This document shows, one piece after another, positions 25,359 through 34,574 of a stretch of DNA of 64,000 nucleotides. Position 1 is the stretch's first letter. The number at the start of each line of letters is the position of its first letter. A program made the position numbers and the translations under genes. The notes beneath the pieces were generated by a model. It did not search any database, had not been told where the DNA came from, and saw only the letters and a list, made by a program, of their open reading frames with translations. The stretch comes from Opitutaceae bacterium (lineage in GTDB: Bacteria > Verrucomicrobiota > Verrucomicrobiia > Opitutales > Opitutaceae), in NCBI GenBank assembly GCA_028284385.1, contig JANQRT010000069.1, forward strand, positions 186,001 through 250,000. The letters run 5' to 3'.

Positions 25359-26000
25359 TTATGACATCTCCGTATCCAGATTATCCAGAATCGATTGTAG
25401 ATTCTTTAAGCGGGGGGCATAGCGTCGCTTGCTCAACAAGTAAAAGCAAACGCATAGGGCAGCGAAAAAACAAAGATCTACAACTACGACTATAGAGAGG
25501 AGGGTGGAGGGCATCTCCTTGTAGACATTGATGTCTGGTGAAAGGAGCACGGCGATAATGAAAATCGCGTAGATGCCAATATAGGCTATGGGAACTGATC
25601 GTAGCAGGAAAAGTCGATTACGCAGTTGAACTAGCGAGGCAAAGACATGGCCTCTTAAACTCTTCTCGAAATCGCGTGAGTTCATAACTTGCTGAATGTA
25701 GTTTACAACTGGGTACAAACTCAATATCCCGACATACAATGGCATGAGAAGCATGAAGCTAGGCGGAATGAGATCCATTTCCTTCATCTTCGAAACGCCC
25801 ACAGTGGCTAGAAGATAGCCCATGAAGCCGACCCAGGTAAAGGCCAGCAAGGAAATCAGACCAAAAATGACGGCAATACTCCTTTCACTTCGGCACATCG
25901 ACTGATAGCGAGCTTTTATCATCGCGCTGTCCTTCGTTATGTCCAAAGCGAAACTATCCTGCTGAGTGTCCCACGTTTTCTTGATATCCTCGAATTCCAT
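25359..26000 (-). CDS. Four-helix membrane protein coupled to an ECF sigma gene
   Basis: The 213-residue protein starts with a cytoplasmic stretch 'MEFEDIKKTWDTQQ', then has four hydrophobic helices (about 40-70, 82-100, 132-152, 165-190) and a short C-terminal tail. Its first 47 bases overlap the end of the sigma gene. This coupling suggests it acts with, or restrains, that sigma factor; no recognised anti-sigma motif is visible. Confidence 0.65.
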   Translation of the reverse strand: MEFEDIKKTWDTQQDSFALDITKDSAMIKARYQSMCRSERSIAVIFGLISLLAFTWVGFMGYLLATVGVSKMKEMDLIPPSFMLLMPLYVGILSLYPVVNYIQQVMNSRDFEKSLRGHVFASLVQLRNRLFLLRSVPIAYIGIYAIFIIAVLLSPDINVYKEMPSTLLSIVVVVDLCFFAALCVCFYLLSKRRYAPRLKNLQSILDNLDTEMS

Positions 26001-26499
26001 ACTGTTCTCCTTTCATGAACTTCAATAGCTTCCTCTTTATGCGGTTTAGACGAACGCCTACATTGCTCTCGCTTATCTCGACGATTTCGGCGATCTCCCG
26101 GTAGGAAAGACCGTCAAGAGCCAGCAAAACGACCGCTCTTTCCACCTTCTCCAGCTTGCGAATTGCCTCGTATAAAAGGTCGATTCGTTCCGTGCTTGAA
26201 TTTTCATTACGATTAGCCTCAATGACGTCGCTCCCAAGCAGATGGATAACATCGCTACGCCGTCTTTCCTTTCGCTTCCAGACAATGGCTCGATTCAGAG
26301 CTACCCGATAAATCCAGGTCGATTCGCTAGACCGCTTGCCAAAAGAAGGGATCGATTTCCAGACCTGTAGAAGAATTTCCTGAAAAAGATCGTCGAAATC
26401 CTCGGGAGCGCTGACAAACGATCGGGCGACCTTCACGAGAATACCTCGATATTGCGCAAGCCATTCTTGGAAGCGAGCTTCCTGCTCCTTTTCGTCCAT
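25954..26499 (-). CDS. ECF RNA polymerase sigma factor
   Basis: A 181-residue sigma factor with region 2 motif 'DFDDLFQEILLQVWKSIPSF' and 'STWIYRVALNRAI' and region 4 'LEKVERAVVLLALDGLSYREIAEIVEISESNVGVRLNRIKRKL'. It differs from the ECF factor at 21881. The downstream membrane-protein gene overlaps it by 47 bases. A 250-bp gap upstream separates it from the divergent DUF1835 gene, giving room for its own promoter. Confidence 0.9.
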   Translation of the reverse strand: MDEKEQEARFQEWLAQYRGILVKVARSFVSAPEDFDDLFQEILLQVWKSIPSFGKRSSESTWIYRVALNRAIVWKRKERRRSDVIHLLGSDVIEANRNENSSTERIDLLYEAIRKLEKVERAVVLLALDGLSYREIAEIVEISESNVGVRLNRIKRKLLKFMKGEQYGIRGYQENVGHSAG

Positions 26500-26749
26500 T
26501 TATACGGTTAGAATGATTCCAGCCAATTTTCTTACAAGAAATTGCTCGCAGGGAAGAAAACGCCCGCAGGAAGCTATGAAAGGGGATTGACGAGATGGGG
26601 CGTAAGGCGCCAAGTTTTCCTTTAGCTGCTCTGATGGGAGCCTCCTCGTCCGCGGTAAGGGCTATGCCCACCATTCTTCTTAAATACGTCAACCTTCCTT
26701 AAGGCCTGATGTAGCGGACGCCAGGCGCGAACTCTTAATGGAGGTTATC

Positions 26750-28006
26750 ATGACAGAAAAGCTACCTCTCGATGCCAATGTCGAGAATCTGAAGAAGCAA
26801 GCCAAGCGCTTGTTGAAGTCGTGCAAAAACGACAAGCCCGAAGCGATCAATCGCTTACGTATCCATCATCCTGATTACGCCAAAGGTTCAATCGATATCA
26901 ATTCGATTCGCCTGCAGGAAGTCCAGCTCGTCGTTGCTCGCGAACTAGGAGCCACTAGCTGGCCCAATTTGGTGAAAAGCATTTCCAATCGTAGTGGAAA
27001 ATCGAATAAAGATACTTCGGGCATCCTGCTCTTCACCAATGGAGGTCATGCCATTGATCGTTTAAACGAAATAGGCATACCTGGGTCAAAACAGGAATGG
27101 CTGGAAGTCCTTCACGAAGGACCCTGCCCCCAAACGGATACGTCGGAAGCCTTCAATCGAGTGCGAGCTCGGCATTTCGCATCCAAGGGTTGGGGCGAGG
27201 AAGAGGAGACCTACACCAGGCTGGCTAAACGTGACAGCTTCTTGGAGCAAACGAGCGAGTACGAGTCTCTTCAGCTCTGGTTCGAACATGATCTTTACGA
27301 TCAGCTGCAATTAGTCCACTTGCTAGCCAGTCTTGCGAAGCATCCGGGTTGGCAGGGAAAAACACATCTGGCTCAATTTGATTCCTTTATTGGTCGCAGC
27401 GACGACGAAGCCTTAAAAAGGGGAATCGAGCTTCTTCAACCCGTATCCAAGGAACAAATATCTATCGCCGCTAAAACTTGGGATGCCTTTCGCCAAGAAA
27501 CGCCAACAGCTCTGGAAGCGCTGATTGATGAAGGCACCAGAGCCCTACCCCATTTAAAATCCGCGATCCTCAGGCTTTGCCAGGAATTTCCCTCGGCAAC
27601 CGCTGGAATAGGACGGACAGAACGGCAAATACTCACCGCTGTTGAAAATGGTCCTGAAAGCCCAGGAACGATCTTTCGCTCTAGCCAAAAAAGCGAAGAA
27701 GCGGAATTCATGGGCGACGCGTCCTTCTTTTCGATACTCGAAAGAATGATGCGGGGACGAGAACCGCTTATCCGTCTGCAAAGTCGACAGACGTTCATCA
27801 ATCCGACGAAGAACGGCTACAGTGAAGAATTTCGCAATCAGCGTATCTTGATCACCGATACAGGAAGGCAAACCCTGAAGGGAGAGTTCGATCGTCTATC
27901 CGATCTTCCAGAGCCATACTGGATTGGTGGAGTAAGAATAGATGGAAAGCGCAGCTGGCGCTACCTGGAGGATGAGCGAAATTTCCTCAAAATAGCAGAT
28001 CGCTAG
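26750..28006 (+). CDS. DUF1835 domain protein
   Basis: The 418-residue protein has two parts. Residues 1-75 form a helical domain ('LPLDANVENLKKQAKRLLKS ... ELGATSWPNLVKSI') often found before ankyrin repeats. The rest matches DUF1835: 'LLFTNGGHAIDRL', 'WLEVLHEGPCPQ' and 'LQLWFEHDLYDQLQLVHLLA'. A conserved domain of this kind is also seen with DUF3658. Function is unknown. GGAGG at 26740-26744 fixes the start at ATG 26750 rather than ATG 26738. Confidence 0.8.
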   Translation: MTEKLPLDANVENLKKQAKRLLKSCKNDKPEAINRLRIHHPDYAKGSIDINSIRLQEVQLVVARELGATSWPNLVKSISNRSGKSNKDTSGILLFTNGGHAIDRLNEIGIPGSKQEWLEVLHEGPCPQTDTSEAFNRVRARHFASKGWGEEEETYTRLAKRDSFLEQTSEYESLQLWFEHDLYDQLQLVHLLASLAKHPGWQGKTHLAQFDSFIGRSDDEALKRGIELLQPVSKEQISIAAKTWDAFRQETPTALEALIDEGTRALPHLKSAILRLCQEFPSATAGIGRTERQILTAVENGPESPGTIFRSSQKSEEAEFMGDASFFSILERMMRGREPLIRLQSRQTFINPTKNGYSEEFRNQRILITDTGRQTLKGEFDRLSDLPEPYWIGGVRIDGKRSWRYLEDERNFLKIADR

Positions 28007-28124
28007 TCTTTAGCTTAGGGGAACGGTTTCTCCCACTCACCAATGTACTAGTATTGGGACAATTCCCCACCAGATTTCCTAAATCGAATATCGCCAGCTT
28101 CAATTCGTTTTTTTCTCATCGTAT

Positions 28125-28574
28125 TCAATCCTTAACGACGGCGAAAATTCCATTGAAAGTCGCTCCAAGCTTCTGGTCGAAGAAGACTTCGGAATTGATA
28201 GTTACGCGCCCTCGCCTCATACGGCCGAGCATTTCCTTGAAGCGAACCCAATTCTCTTCGCTTTCGAAACGGCTAGTCGCTTCGAAATCGGAAGTTATGG
28301 GAAGTCTGAATTTGGTGTCTTGCTTATTGATTACGATCACTCCTTCGATCTCCTCTTCCTCCATGCGACATTGGAGAAGGGACCAGGCGGAAGCCAGACA
28401 GAGCGAAACAATGCTTCCGCCAAAGGCGAAATCCTTCTTGCTCTTATTCTCTTCAATTCCCGCTCGAATGATCGTTTGCCTCGATTGGTACTCGATCACC
28501 GACAGATTCATTGAGCGGGTGATGGGAATGAAATCGAGCAGGTACTCCTCGTATCGCTTTTCTTTCGTATTCAT
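28125..28574 (-). CDS. YiiD C-terminal-type thioesterase domain protein
   Basis: This 149-residue protein fits the hotdog-fold family named after the C-terminal half of YiiD: a short N-terminal segment, 'KKDFAFGGSIVSLCLASAWSLL' forming the central helix, then beta strands with 'NSEVFFDQKLGATFNGIFAVV' at the end. Such proteins are putative acyl-CoA thioesterases. Its start overlaps the methyltransferase stop by four bases, so both are co-translated. Confidence 0.65.
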   Translation of the reverse strand: MNTKEKRYEEYLLDFIPITRSMNLSVIEYQSRQTIIRAGIEENKSKKDFAFGGSIVSLCLASAWSLLQCRMEEEEIEGVIVINKQDTKFRLPITSDFEATSRFESEENWVRFKEMLGRMRRGRVTINSEVFFDQKLGATFNGIFAVVKD

Positions 28575-29377
28575 TTTCTGGTCATACGAATGCCAATGAC
28601 AGGTGGAAATTCGCTAAAATCTTCAGTCCAACCGAGCTTTACTTTTCGCTGCGGCTCGGAATGAGGTTCAAAACAGGGTTCGTCCATCGCATCGACAACC
28701 AATCCGACCGCGAAAAACGTCCCCAGAAGCACGCTGAGCGTTCGATGAAAATAAGGATGAGGTTTCGGGGCATGCCGTGCGCCTATGCCCAGCTTCGTCA
28801 ACGGAGTCCTGTAGCTAGATAGCTTGATGCTGTTGGTCGTTACCAAGCTTCCATCTCGATCTTCTTGCTCTGAAAGATGAACGGTGGAGGGACTGTTAAA
28901 GCAAGGGTGAACGACGGTGAAAACGAAAATACCCTCCTCGGCGATCAAATCAGGCAAGGCTTGAGCTAGGGGCTCGATATCCGACATATCGAAAAGAGCC
29001 ATGCTGCTCAACACGATATCGTATTCATTTTCCCCTTGCGCTCGAAACGCATCCCTATCCGTCGCATCCAAAACGCCATATTCAATCCCATCCTCGTCCC
29101 GCTCTCTAGCAATGCTGACGAGAGTTTCGGAAAAGTCGGTAGCTCGAACCGTAGCTCCCGCATGGGCTAGTTTACGCGAGATGACGCCATTCCCACAGCC
29201 AATCTCCAAAATGCGCTTGCCCTGCAAATCGGGTATCAATCTCTGGAAAGCAGGCCAAACGAGAAAACGCGTGAAAGCATTGCCCTCGCCTTGCATAAGA
29301 TCGTCCCAAAACGAAGCGTTCGCCTCCCACGCTTCCTTCGATTTTGCATGATCTTCAGAAACCTTTCCCTGCGACAT
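28571..29377 (-). CDS. Class I SAM-dependent methyltransferase
   Basis: The 268-residue protein has the SAM motif RILEIGCGNGVISRKLA near 57-73, then 'VRATDFSETLVSIARER' and 'YDIVLSSMALFDM', typical of UbiE/small-molecule methyltransferases. The substrate is unknown. It ends in an ATGA overlap with the thioesterase-like gene, suggesting a linked role. Confidence 0.82.
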   Translation of the reverse strand: MSQGKVSEDHAKSKEAWEANASFWDDLMQGEGNAFTRFLVWPAFQRLIPDLQGKRILEIGCGNGVISRKLAHAGATVRATDFSETLVSIARERDEDGIEYGVLDATDRDAFRAQGENEYDIVLSSMALFDMSDIEPLAQALPDLIAEEGIFVFTVVHPCFNSPSTVHLSEQEDRDGSLVTTNSIKLSSYRTPLTKLGIGARHAPKPHPYFHRTLSVLLGTFFAVGLVVDAMDEPCFEPHSEPQRKVKLGWTEDFSEFPPVIGIRMTRK

Positions 29378-29440
29378 GATCGCAACAGTGGAAAAGGCCC
29401 AATCTATCGCAACAAATATTTTCTCCGATTGCGAGACAAC

Positions 29441-30301
29441 CTAACCAGTCGAACGAATCGGAATCGCTAAACGTATAATTCCCTCCTGGTGGAGATCTTT
29501 CTTGTAAATCTCCATGTCGAAGCCCTCGCGAGCTTCATAGCCGGAATGCGGCAGCCATTGGCTATATACATGGTGTTGGGCTTCGGCGAGCGCCTCCGTC
29601 GATCCTTTAAAATCGAATACGGCATATGAACCGCCTTCGATTTCGTAATCGACATACCCCTCAGGAGACTCGGCGAATTCGCTTACAGGAACAGCAGCGA
29701 TGTATCGGGCTTCCGTTACCGATTCCGCCTCGAGCGTTGGCGAGTAAAGGCCGTAAGCGTCTGGAAGGACATTTTGGATACGTTTAAAATCCTTCCAAAA
29801 GCGATCCCAAAGGTTGGCGATGGGCAGTTCTTCGTTCATCAGTTCTTCAGGACCGATTTCCATTCCAACGAATTTCATGGAATCCAGCGTTTCAATTTTT
29901 GGCGTCATTTTGAGATTTCCTCCGATTTTCAAGTTTAGTAATGAAGGCGACACCGAGAGCCTCGGGTATGAAACCCGGTTGCGAATCTCTCGATGTCGAC
30001 TGGGTGGAACGCCAAACAAGGATTTGAATACGCGTGTGTAGACTTCATGCGACTCGAATTGATATTCGAAGGCTATATCGACTACCCTCCACTTCCCTTG
30101 ACTAAGCTCTCTCAAGGACTCCTGAGCCCGCCGTTTGCGAATATAGGCCCCCAAAGAGTGCTTGGTCGTCGCGGAAAACATCCTCTGAAAATGCCAGAAA
30201 GACATCCCCACATGCCTGGCGATTTCGCCGATGGTCAAGGGGCTTTTCAGATTCGATTCGATATAATCTATCGCTTTGCTCGTTTTTGCTACGGTATCCA
30301 T
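29441..30301 (-). CDS. AraC-family regulator with GyrI-like effector domain
   Basis: The 286-residue protein has two AraC-type helix-turn-helix units at the N-terminus ('LTIGEIARHVGMSFWHFQRMFSAT' and 'VVDIAFEYQFESHEVYTRVFKSLFGVPPSRHR') and a C-terminal GyrI-like small-molecule-binding domain (about 130-286), as in Rob/SoxS-type and multidrug-sensing regulators. It probably binds an effector and activates genes. Its targets are not visible. Confidence 0.85.
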   Translation of the reverse strand: MDTVAKTSKAIDYIESNLKSPLTIGEIARHVGMSFWHFQRMFSATTKHSLGAYIRKRRAQESLRELSQGKWRVVDIAFEYQFESHEVYTRVFKSLFGVPPSRHREIRNRVSYPRLSVSPSLLNLKIGGNLKMTPKIETLDSMKFVGMEIGPEELMNEELPIANLWDRFWKDFKRIQNVLPDAYGLYSPTLEAESVTEARYIAAVPVSEFAESPEGYVDYEIEGGSYAVFDFKGSTEALAEAQHHVYSQWLPHSGYEAREGFDMEIYKKDLHQEGIIRLAIPIRSTG

Positions 30302-30440
30302 TTTATTTGGCTGACACTACCGTATCAGAATTAAAGCAGGCTTCTTGACGATCCGTGCGAAAATATGCTCCAGGGATGAAACGGAATGGGAAAAACGTAG
30401 TCCCTGGTCCGCAGCGCTTTAAGCGTTCGTTTCTAAAAGC

Positions 30441-31049
30441 TCAAACGGTCATTCCGTCTTTAAGCCAGGCGATAAACTTTCGTGTCGCGATTCCGCGATG
30501 GCTCAGCTCCGCCTTCTCTTCCTGGCTCATTTCCGCAGTAGTTCGATCATGTCCTTCTGGAACGAATACAGGATCATAGCCAAACCCGTTCTCTCCACGT
30601 GGCTGTCGGATTATATTTCCGTGGCATTCGCCGACGAATACCGATTCCTGTCCAGAAGCATCAACCGCAGCTAGGTGACAGGCGAAATACCCGGCCCAAT
30701 TCGGATCCTCAATCTCATCCAACTCGTCTAGCAGCTTGTTCAAGTTATCGAGATCGCTTGCGTTTTCGCCAGCATAGCGAGCCGAATAAACGCCAGGGGC
30801 ATGATCTAGAGCCACGGCGCAAATGCCGCTATCATCGGCCAACGCCATTCCGTCCTCGGGAAGTCGAGTGGCCAAAGCTTTGGCCTTTTTCAAAGCGTTT
30901 CCGGAAAACGAATCCTGATCTTCGACCACTTCCGGCATCCCTCCCAAGGCATCGGCTGTCAGCACTTCAATGCTTAAACCAGCCTCCTCAAGCATCGCTT
31001 GAAGCTCTTCGATTTTATGGGGATTGCTAGTGGCTAAATACAGTCTCAT
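30441..31049 (-). CDS. rdgB: XTP/dITP diphosphatase RdgB
   Basis: The 202-residue enzyme removes non-canonical purine triphosphates. It starts 'MRLYLATSNPHKIEEL', and has 'SFSGNALKKAKALA' and 'ALADDSGICAVALDHAPGVYSARYAG', followed by 'RGENGFGYDPVFVPEG' and 'SHRGIATRKF', all family signatures. The start is set at 31049, where homologs begin. This overlaps the ribD stop by 23 bases, so both are translated from one message. Confidence 0.93.
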   Translation of the reverse strand: MRLYLATSNPHKIEELQAMLEEAGLSIEVLTADALGGMPEVVEDQDSFSGNALKKAKALATRLPEDGMALADDSGICAVALDHAPGVYSARYAGENASDLDNLNKLLDELDEIEDPNWAGYFACHLAAVDASGQESVFVGECHGNIIRQPRGENGFGYDPVFVPEGHDRTTAEMSQEEKAELSHRGIATRKFIAWLKDGMTV

Positions 31050-32184
31050 CGACGTCCATTCTCGGAGGATAGGTGATATGGCCACGCATCAACTGATCTC
31101 CGCTGAAAACCTCGTGACGAACGTCTTCCAAGCCTATGGCATGCGAAAGCTTCTCCACACGAAGACCGCGATAAACCGGTTTGGCCTTGTCGTCGCAAAG
31201 CATTACTGGAGCCCGGTAGTTAAAGTGGTAGTCAAGTTCGCGAGTATGCAGTAGCTCGCTAACCAGCTGACTGCCGCCTTCAAAATAAACGCCATTGATT
31301 CCCACATCGTAGCAACGCTTGCGTAGTTCGGGGAAAGGAACCCGCATATTTTTCGCCTTCATGATCCAGACATTCACGCCCTCGGTTTCGAGTCGTCGAA
31401 TGTAGCCAGTTCCTGCCGCATCGGTGGTCACGACAATCGTATTATCACGAAAATCATCCGTATAGAGCGATGGAAGGAAACGATCCATCGCCGATCTGAG
31501 CAAACCATCGATCACAAAACGCACGCCACACCATTCATCTTCTCCTTCAATTCGACTTGTTAGGCGAGGATCATCCTCAATAGCAGTGCCCGCCCCTACT
31601 CCAATGGCCGGAAATAGACGCCTCCACCGCATCACGTCTTGGCGAGCCTCTTCGCCCGTTATCCATTTCGAGTCGCCGCTACGACAGGCGATCTTACCAT
31701 CCAACGTGGTTGCCGACTTGGCGGCGAAGAGCGGGGCTTGCTTATTTACCCAGTAGTTGAACAGCAAATTCAAGTCCTTGCATTCATCAATCAGGACCCG
31801 TCGCTCGACTTGGACTCCCGCTTCCTTCAAAGCATCCGACCCCTTGTTGGCATGCTCTTCAACAGAGTCGCTAGCTCCAATAAATACGTTTTTAATGCCC
31901 GACTCGATGATGGCATTGAGAGCGGAATCCATTCGATTCGATGAAGGTCCCGGTTCGAGTGTCAGAAATAGATGGGCATTACGCTTCGGTTTGCGTCCCA
32001 GATTTTCCAAAATCTGCAGTTCCGGAGCTGGAGCCCCTGGTCGAATCACTCCAGAAGAAGCTACCACTTCTTTTCCCTCCACCAAGGCTCCGCCAATCAT
32101 GGGTTGCGGATGCGTCATGCCCCAGCCTTTTTTAGCCTCGCCAAGCGCGACGCGCATAAAGCCTTCTTTTTCTTCAGGAGTCAT
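31027..32184 (-). CDS. ribD: RibD-like riboflavin synthesis protein with degenerate deaminase domain
   Basis: This 385-residue protein has the two-domain shape of RibD. The C-terminal reductase half is well conserved (SATTLDGKIACRSGDSKWITG, GTAIEDDPRLT), so it should reduce the ribosylaminopyrimidine intermediate. In the N-terminal deaminase half, the zinc ligands are lost: the HAE histidine is A53, and the two cysteines of PCxxxGxTPPC are G79 and A88. E55 remains. The deaminase step is therefore doubtful unless another enzyme supplies it. Confidence 0.85.
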   Translation of the reverse strand: MTPEEKEGFMRVALGEAKKGWGMTHPQPMIGGALVEGKEVVASSGVIRPGAPAPELQILENLGRKPKRNAHLFLTLEPGPSSNRMDSALNAIIESGIKNVFIGASDSVEEHANKGSDALKEAGVQVERRVLIDECKDLNLLFNYWVNKQAPLFAAKSATTLDGKIACRSGDSKWITGEEARQDVMRWRRLFPAIGVGAGTAIEDDPRLTSRIEGEDEWCGVRFVIDGLLRSAMDRFLPSLYTDDFRDNTIVVTTDAAGTGYIRRLETEGVNVWIMKAKNMRVPFPELRKRCYDVGINGVYFEGGSQLVSELLHTRELDYHFNYRAPVMLCDDKAKPVYRGLRVEKLSHAIGLEDVRHEVFSGDQLMRGHITYPPRMDVDETVFSH

Positions 32185-32269
32185 TGCTGAATTGTTAAGC
32201 TCTTCAATTAGAATGATTTTCGCGGGATCTTCAACTAGAACCTAAAATAAGAAAACGCTAATCTATCTC

Positions 32270-32911
32270 CTAAGCGCAACTGACAAACGGGTTCGTCGCT
32301 TTTTCATGTCCCACTGTAGTGCTGGGACCATGACCGGCAAATACTTTGGTAGCGTCATCAAGCGTATAGATCCTTTCTTGGATAGAGCGTTCCAATGTTC
32401 CAAAGTCCCCGCCTGGAAGATCCGTTCGACCAATGCTGCCGGCGAAAAGAGCGTCGCCAACGAAAGCGGCGCCTAGACTTGAGAAATAAAATAGCACGTT
32501 GCCTGGACAGTGCCCAGGCACATGCCGCACTTCAATTGGCTGACCAATGAGCTCCAAGGAAGTCCCTTCATCGACCACATGGTCGAGCTTCATCGCATCA
32601 AGAACAATATCCGGCGGATACACGTAGGGACGCATCCTTTCAGGATTTTCGAAAAACTGGCGATCCGCTTCGTGTCCGTAAATGGGTACCCCCATTTTTT
32701 GAATACGGGCCCCATCGCCAATATGGTCATAGTGACCATGTGTCAGCAACAGAGCCGCAAGCGAGCAGTTCTTTTCCCTTAGAACAGGCTCAACCTGGTC
32801 CCAGACGAAATGGGGAGCATCGATCAGCAAGGCCTCGCCGCGTTCCGAGTCGCAAAGCAGAAAGGCGTTGGTCTCGATATAGCCAGAAGGAAAAATGCTC
32901 AAATCGACCAT
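32270..32911 (-). CDS. MBL-fold metallohydrolase (glyoxalase II-like)
   Basis: The 213-residue enzyme carries the metallo-beta-lactamase motif LLLTHGHYDHIGD and later metal ligands in 'VRHVPGHCPGNV' and 'AFVGDALFAGSIGRTDLPGGDF', which place it in the glyoxalase II-like group of thiolester hydrolases. I set the start at ATG 32911 with GGTGG just upstream; the frame is open for another 47 codons, with poor protein sequence. It is divergent from leuB. Confidence 0.82.
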   Translation of the reverse strand: MVDLSIFPSGYIETNAFLLCDSERGEALLIDAPHFVWDQVEPVLREKNCSLAALLLTHGHYDHIGDGARIQKMGVPIYGHEADRQFFENPERMRPYVYPPDIVLDAMKLDHVVDEGTSLELIGQPIEVRHVPGHCPGNVLFYFSSLGAAFVGDALFAGSIGRTDLPGGDFGTLERSIQERIYTLDDATKVFAGHGPSTTVGHEKATNPFVSCA

Positions 32912-33063
32912 GCCGCCACCTTTCGAAGATGCCCGGGAAGCGCAATGTGAAAATGCGGACACCTCCTCAACGAACAGCGAAGATGGGTAACCATTCGCGG
33001 ATTCAAATCCCCGCCCCTTTTTATCTTTAAAAAAGCGGAAAATCGCCCTCAATAGCCCACCTC

Positions 33064-34161
33064 ATGCAAACCCTTAAATTCGCAGTTCTTCCCGGAGATG
33101 GTATCGGACCGGAAGTAATGGAAGTCGCTCTCGACGTGTTGAAAAAAGCAGTCGAGACCGAAGGTATTGACCTCGATTTCGAGACCGCCGACGTCGGAGG
33201 TGTCGCGATCGACAATCAGGGATCGGCTCTCCCGGAAAGCACGATTTCGGTTTGCGAAGCCGCTGACGCCATTCTCTTCGGCTCGGTAGGAGGACCGAAA
33301 TGGGAAAGTCTCCCTCCTGCGGAGCAACCGGAAAGAGCCGCCCTCCTTCCCCTGCGTAAACGCTTCAAGCTCTTCGCCAATCTGCGTCCAGGTCTCCTCT
33401 ACAAGGAACTGACAGATGCCTCCCCGCTGAAAAGCGAACGCATTCCCGACGGCATCGACCTGGTTTGCGTACGCGAGTTGACCGGCGGCATCTATTTCGG
33501 TCCCAAGGAAACGAAAGATTTGGAAGATGGCGACGTGGAAGCCAGCGATACCATGGTCTACAAGCGAAGCGAAATCGAGCGCATCCTCGATGTGGCCATT
33601 GCTTCCGCTAAAACTCGCCAAGGAAAAATCTGTTCGGTGGACAAGGCGAACGTGCTTAACACGTCCGTGCTTTGGCGCAAAACAGCTACCGAGTACATCG
33701 CCGCCAAAGCTCCGGAAATCGAGCTAAGCCACATGTACGTCGACAACGCGGCTATGCAAATGGCTCGCGACCCTAATCAATTCGATGTGCTGGTAACCGA
33801 AAACATGTTCGGCGACATCCTTTCCGACGAGATGGGCATCGTCTGTGGCAGCCTGGGCATGCTCTCCTCAGCCAGCTTGGGTCTGGAAAACAACCAGCAC
33901 GGTCATCCCTTCGGTTTGTACGAGCCAAGTGGCGGCACCGCTCCCGATATCGCCGGACAAGGGATTGCCAACCCATGCGCCCAAATTCTCAGCGCCGCCC
34001 TCATGCTTCGCTACAGCTTCGGTCTAGCCAGCCTAGCGGAGAAAATCGAAAACGCCGTCAAGCAAGCCGTCATGGACGGCAACCGCACCGGAGACATCGC
34101 CTTCGGCCAAACCTCCATCGGAACCCGCCAAATGGCCGAGTCCATCATCGAAAGACTGTAA
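33064..34161 (+). CDS. leuB: 3-isopropylmalate dehydrogenase
   Basis: The 365-residue enzyme catalyses oxidative decarboxylation of 3-isopropylmalate in leucine synthesis. It has 'AVLPGDGIGPEVM', 'VGGPKWESLP', 'LRKRFKLFANLRPG', 'VRELTGGIYFG', 'DKANVLNTSVLWRK' and 'TENMFGDILSDEMGI' with the metal-binding aspartates. The length is typical. No other leu gene is in the window. An inverted repeat begins 6 bp after its stop. Confidence 0.95.
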   Translation: MQTLKFAVLPGDGIGPEVMEVALDVLKKAVETEGIDLDFETADVGGVAIDNQGSALPESTISVCEAADAILFGSVGGPKWESLPPAEQPERAALLPLRKRFKLFANLRPGLLYKELTDASPLKSERIPDGIDLVCVRELTGGIYFGPKETKDLEDGDVEASDTMVYKRSEIERILDVAIASAKTRQGKICSVDKANVLNTSVLWRKTATEYIAAKAPEIELSHMYVDNAAMQMARDPNQFDVLVTENMFGDILSDEMGIVCGSLGMLSSASLGLENNQHGHPFGLYEPSGGTAPDIAGQGIANPCAQILSAALMLRYSFGLASLAEKIENAVKQAVMDGNRTGDIAFGQTSIGTRQMAESIIERL

Positions 34162-34166
34162 TTTTC

Positions 34167-34194
34167 CCCACAGATTGCTCAAATGAGCACAGAT
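34167..34194 (+). repeat. Left 28-bp inverted repeat of the GxxExxY unit
   Basis: CCCACAGATTGCTCA with a following ATGAGCACAGAT; 25 of 28 bases match the reverse complement of 34575-34602. The start codon of the GxxExxY gene (34183) lies inside this repeat. Confidence 0.85.
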
Positions 34195-34572
34195 AAAGAA
34201 GAGTTTCTTTTCAGGGATGAGACCTACAATCTTATTGGCGCAGCATTCGAAGTATACAACGAACTAGGTTTCTCATTTCTCGAGCCAGTTTACCAAGAAG
34301 CGTACGAACATGAACTTTCTCTGAAAAATATACTTTTCGTATCGCAACCGTGCCTAAGAATTAACTACAAAGGAAAGCTTCTCGAAAAAGAATACTTTGC
34401 TGATCTGATCGCATATGAGAAAATTCTGATTGAACTTAAAGCGATTGAAAAACTAACACCGAGAGAAGAAGCTCAAATTCTCAACTACTTAAGAGCAGCA
34501 AATATTAAAGTGGGGCTCCTAATAAATTTTGGAGCTCATCCAAAACTCGAATACAAAAGAATCGTTTTATAA
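34183..34572 (+). CDS. GxxExxY family protein
   Basis: The 129-residue protein has 'LIGAAFEVYNELGFSFLEPVYQEA' near the N-terminus (the GxxExxY signature, with E34 and Y37) and 'ILIELKAIEKLTPREEAQILNYLRA' with 'VGLLINFG' in the C-terminal half, a pattern like PD-(D/E)XK nucleases. Genes of this family are common in environmental bacteria and are of unproven function. It is AT-richer than its neighbours and is bounded by inverted repeats, which suggests transfer or a mobile unit. Confidence 0.85.
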   Translation: MSTDKEEFLFRDETYNLIGAAFEVYNELGFSFLEPVYQEAYEHELSLKNILFVSQPCLRINYKGKLLEKEYFADLIAYEKILIELKAIEKLTPREEAQILNYLRAANIKVGLLINFGAHPKLEYKRIVL

Positions 34573-34574
34573 AC

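Noticed and set aside
28007..28080. Partly self-complementary stretch after the DUF1835 gene as a tRNA
   Set aside because: It lacks the T-loop and anticodon arm pattern; no tRNA could be folded by eye.
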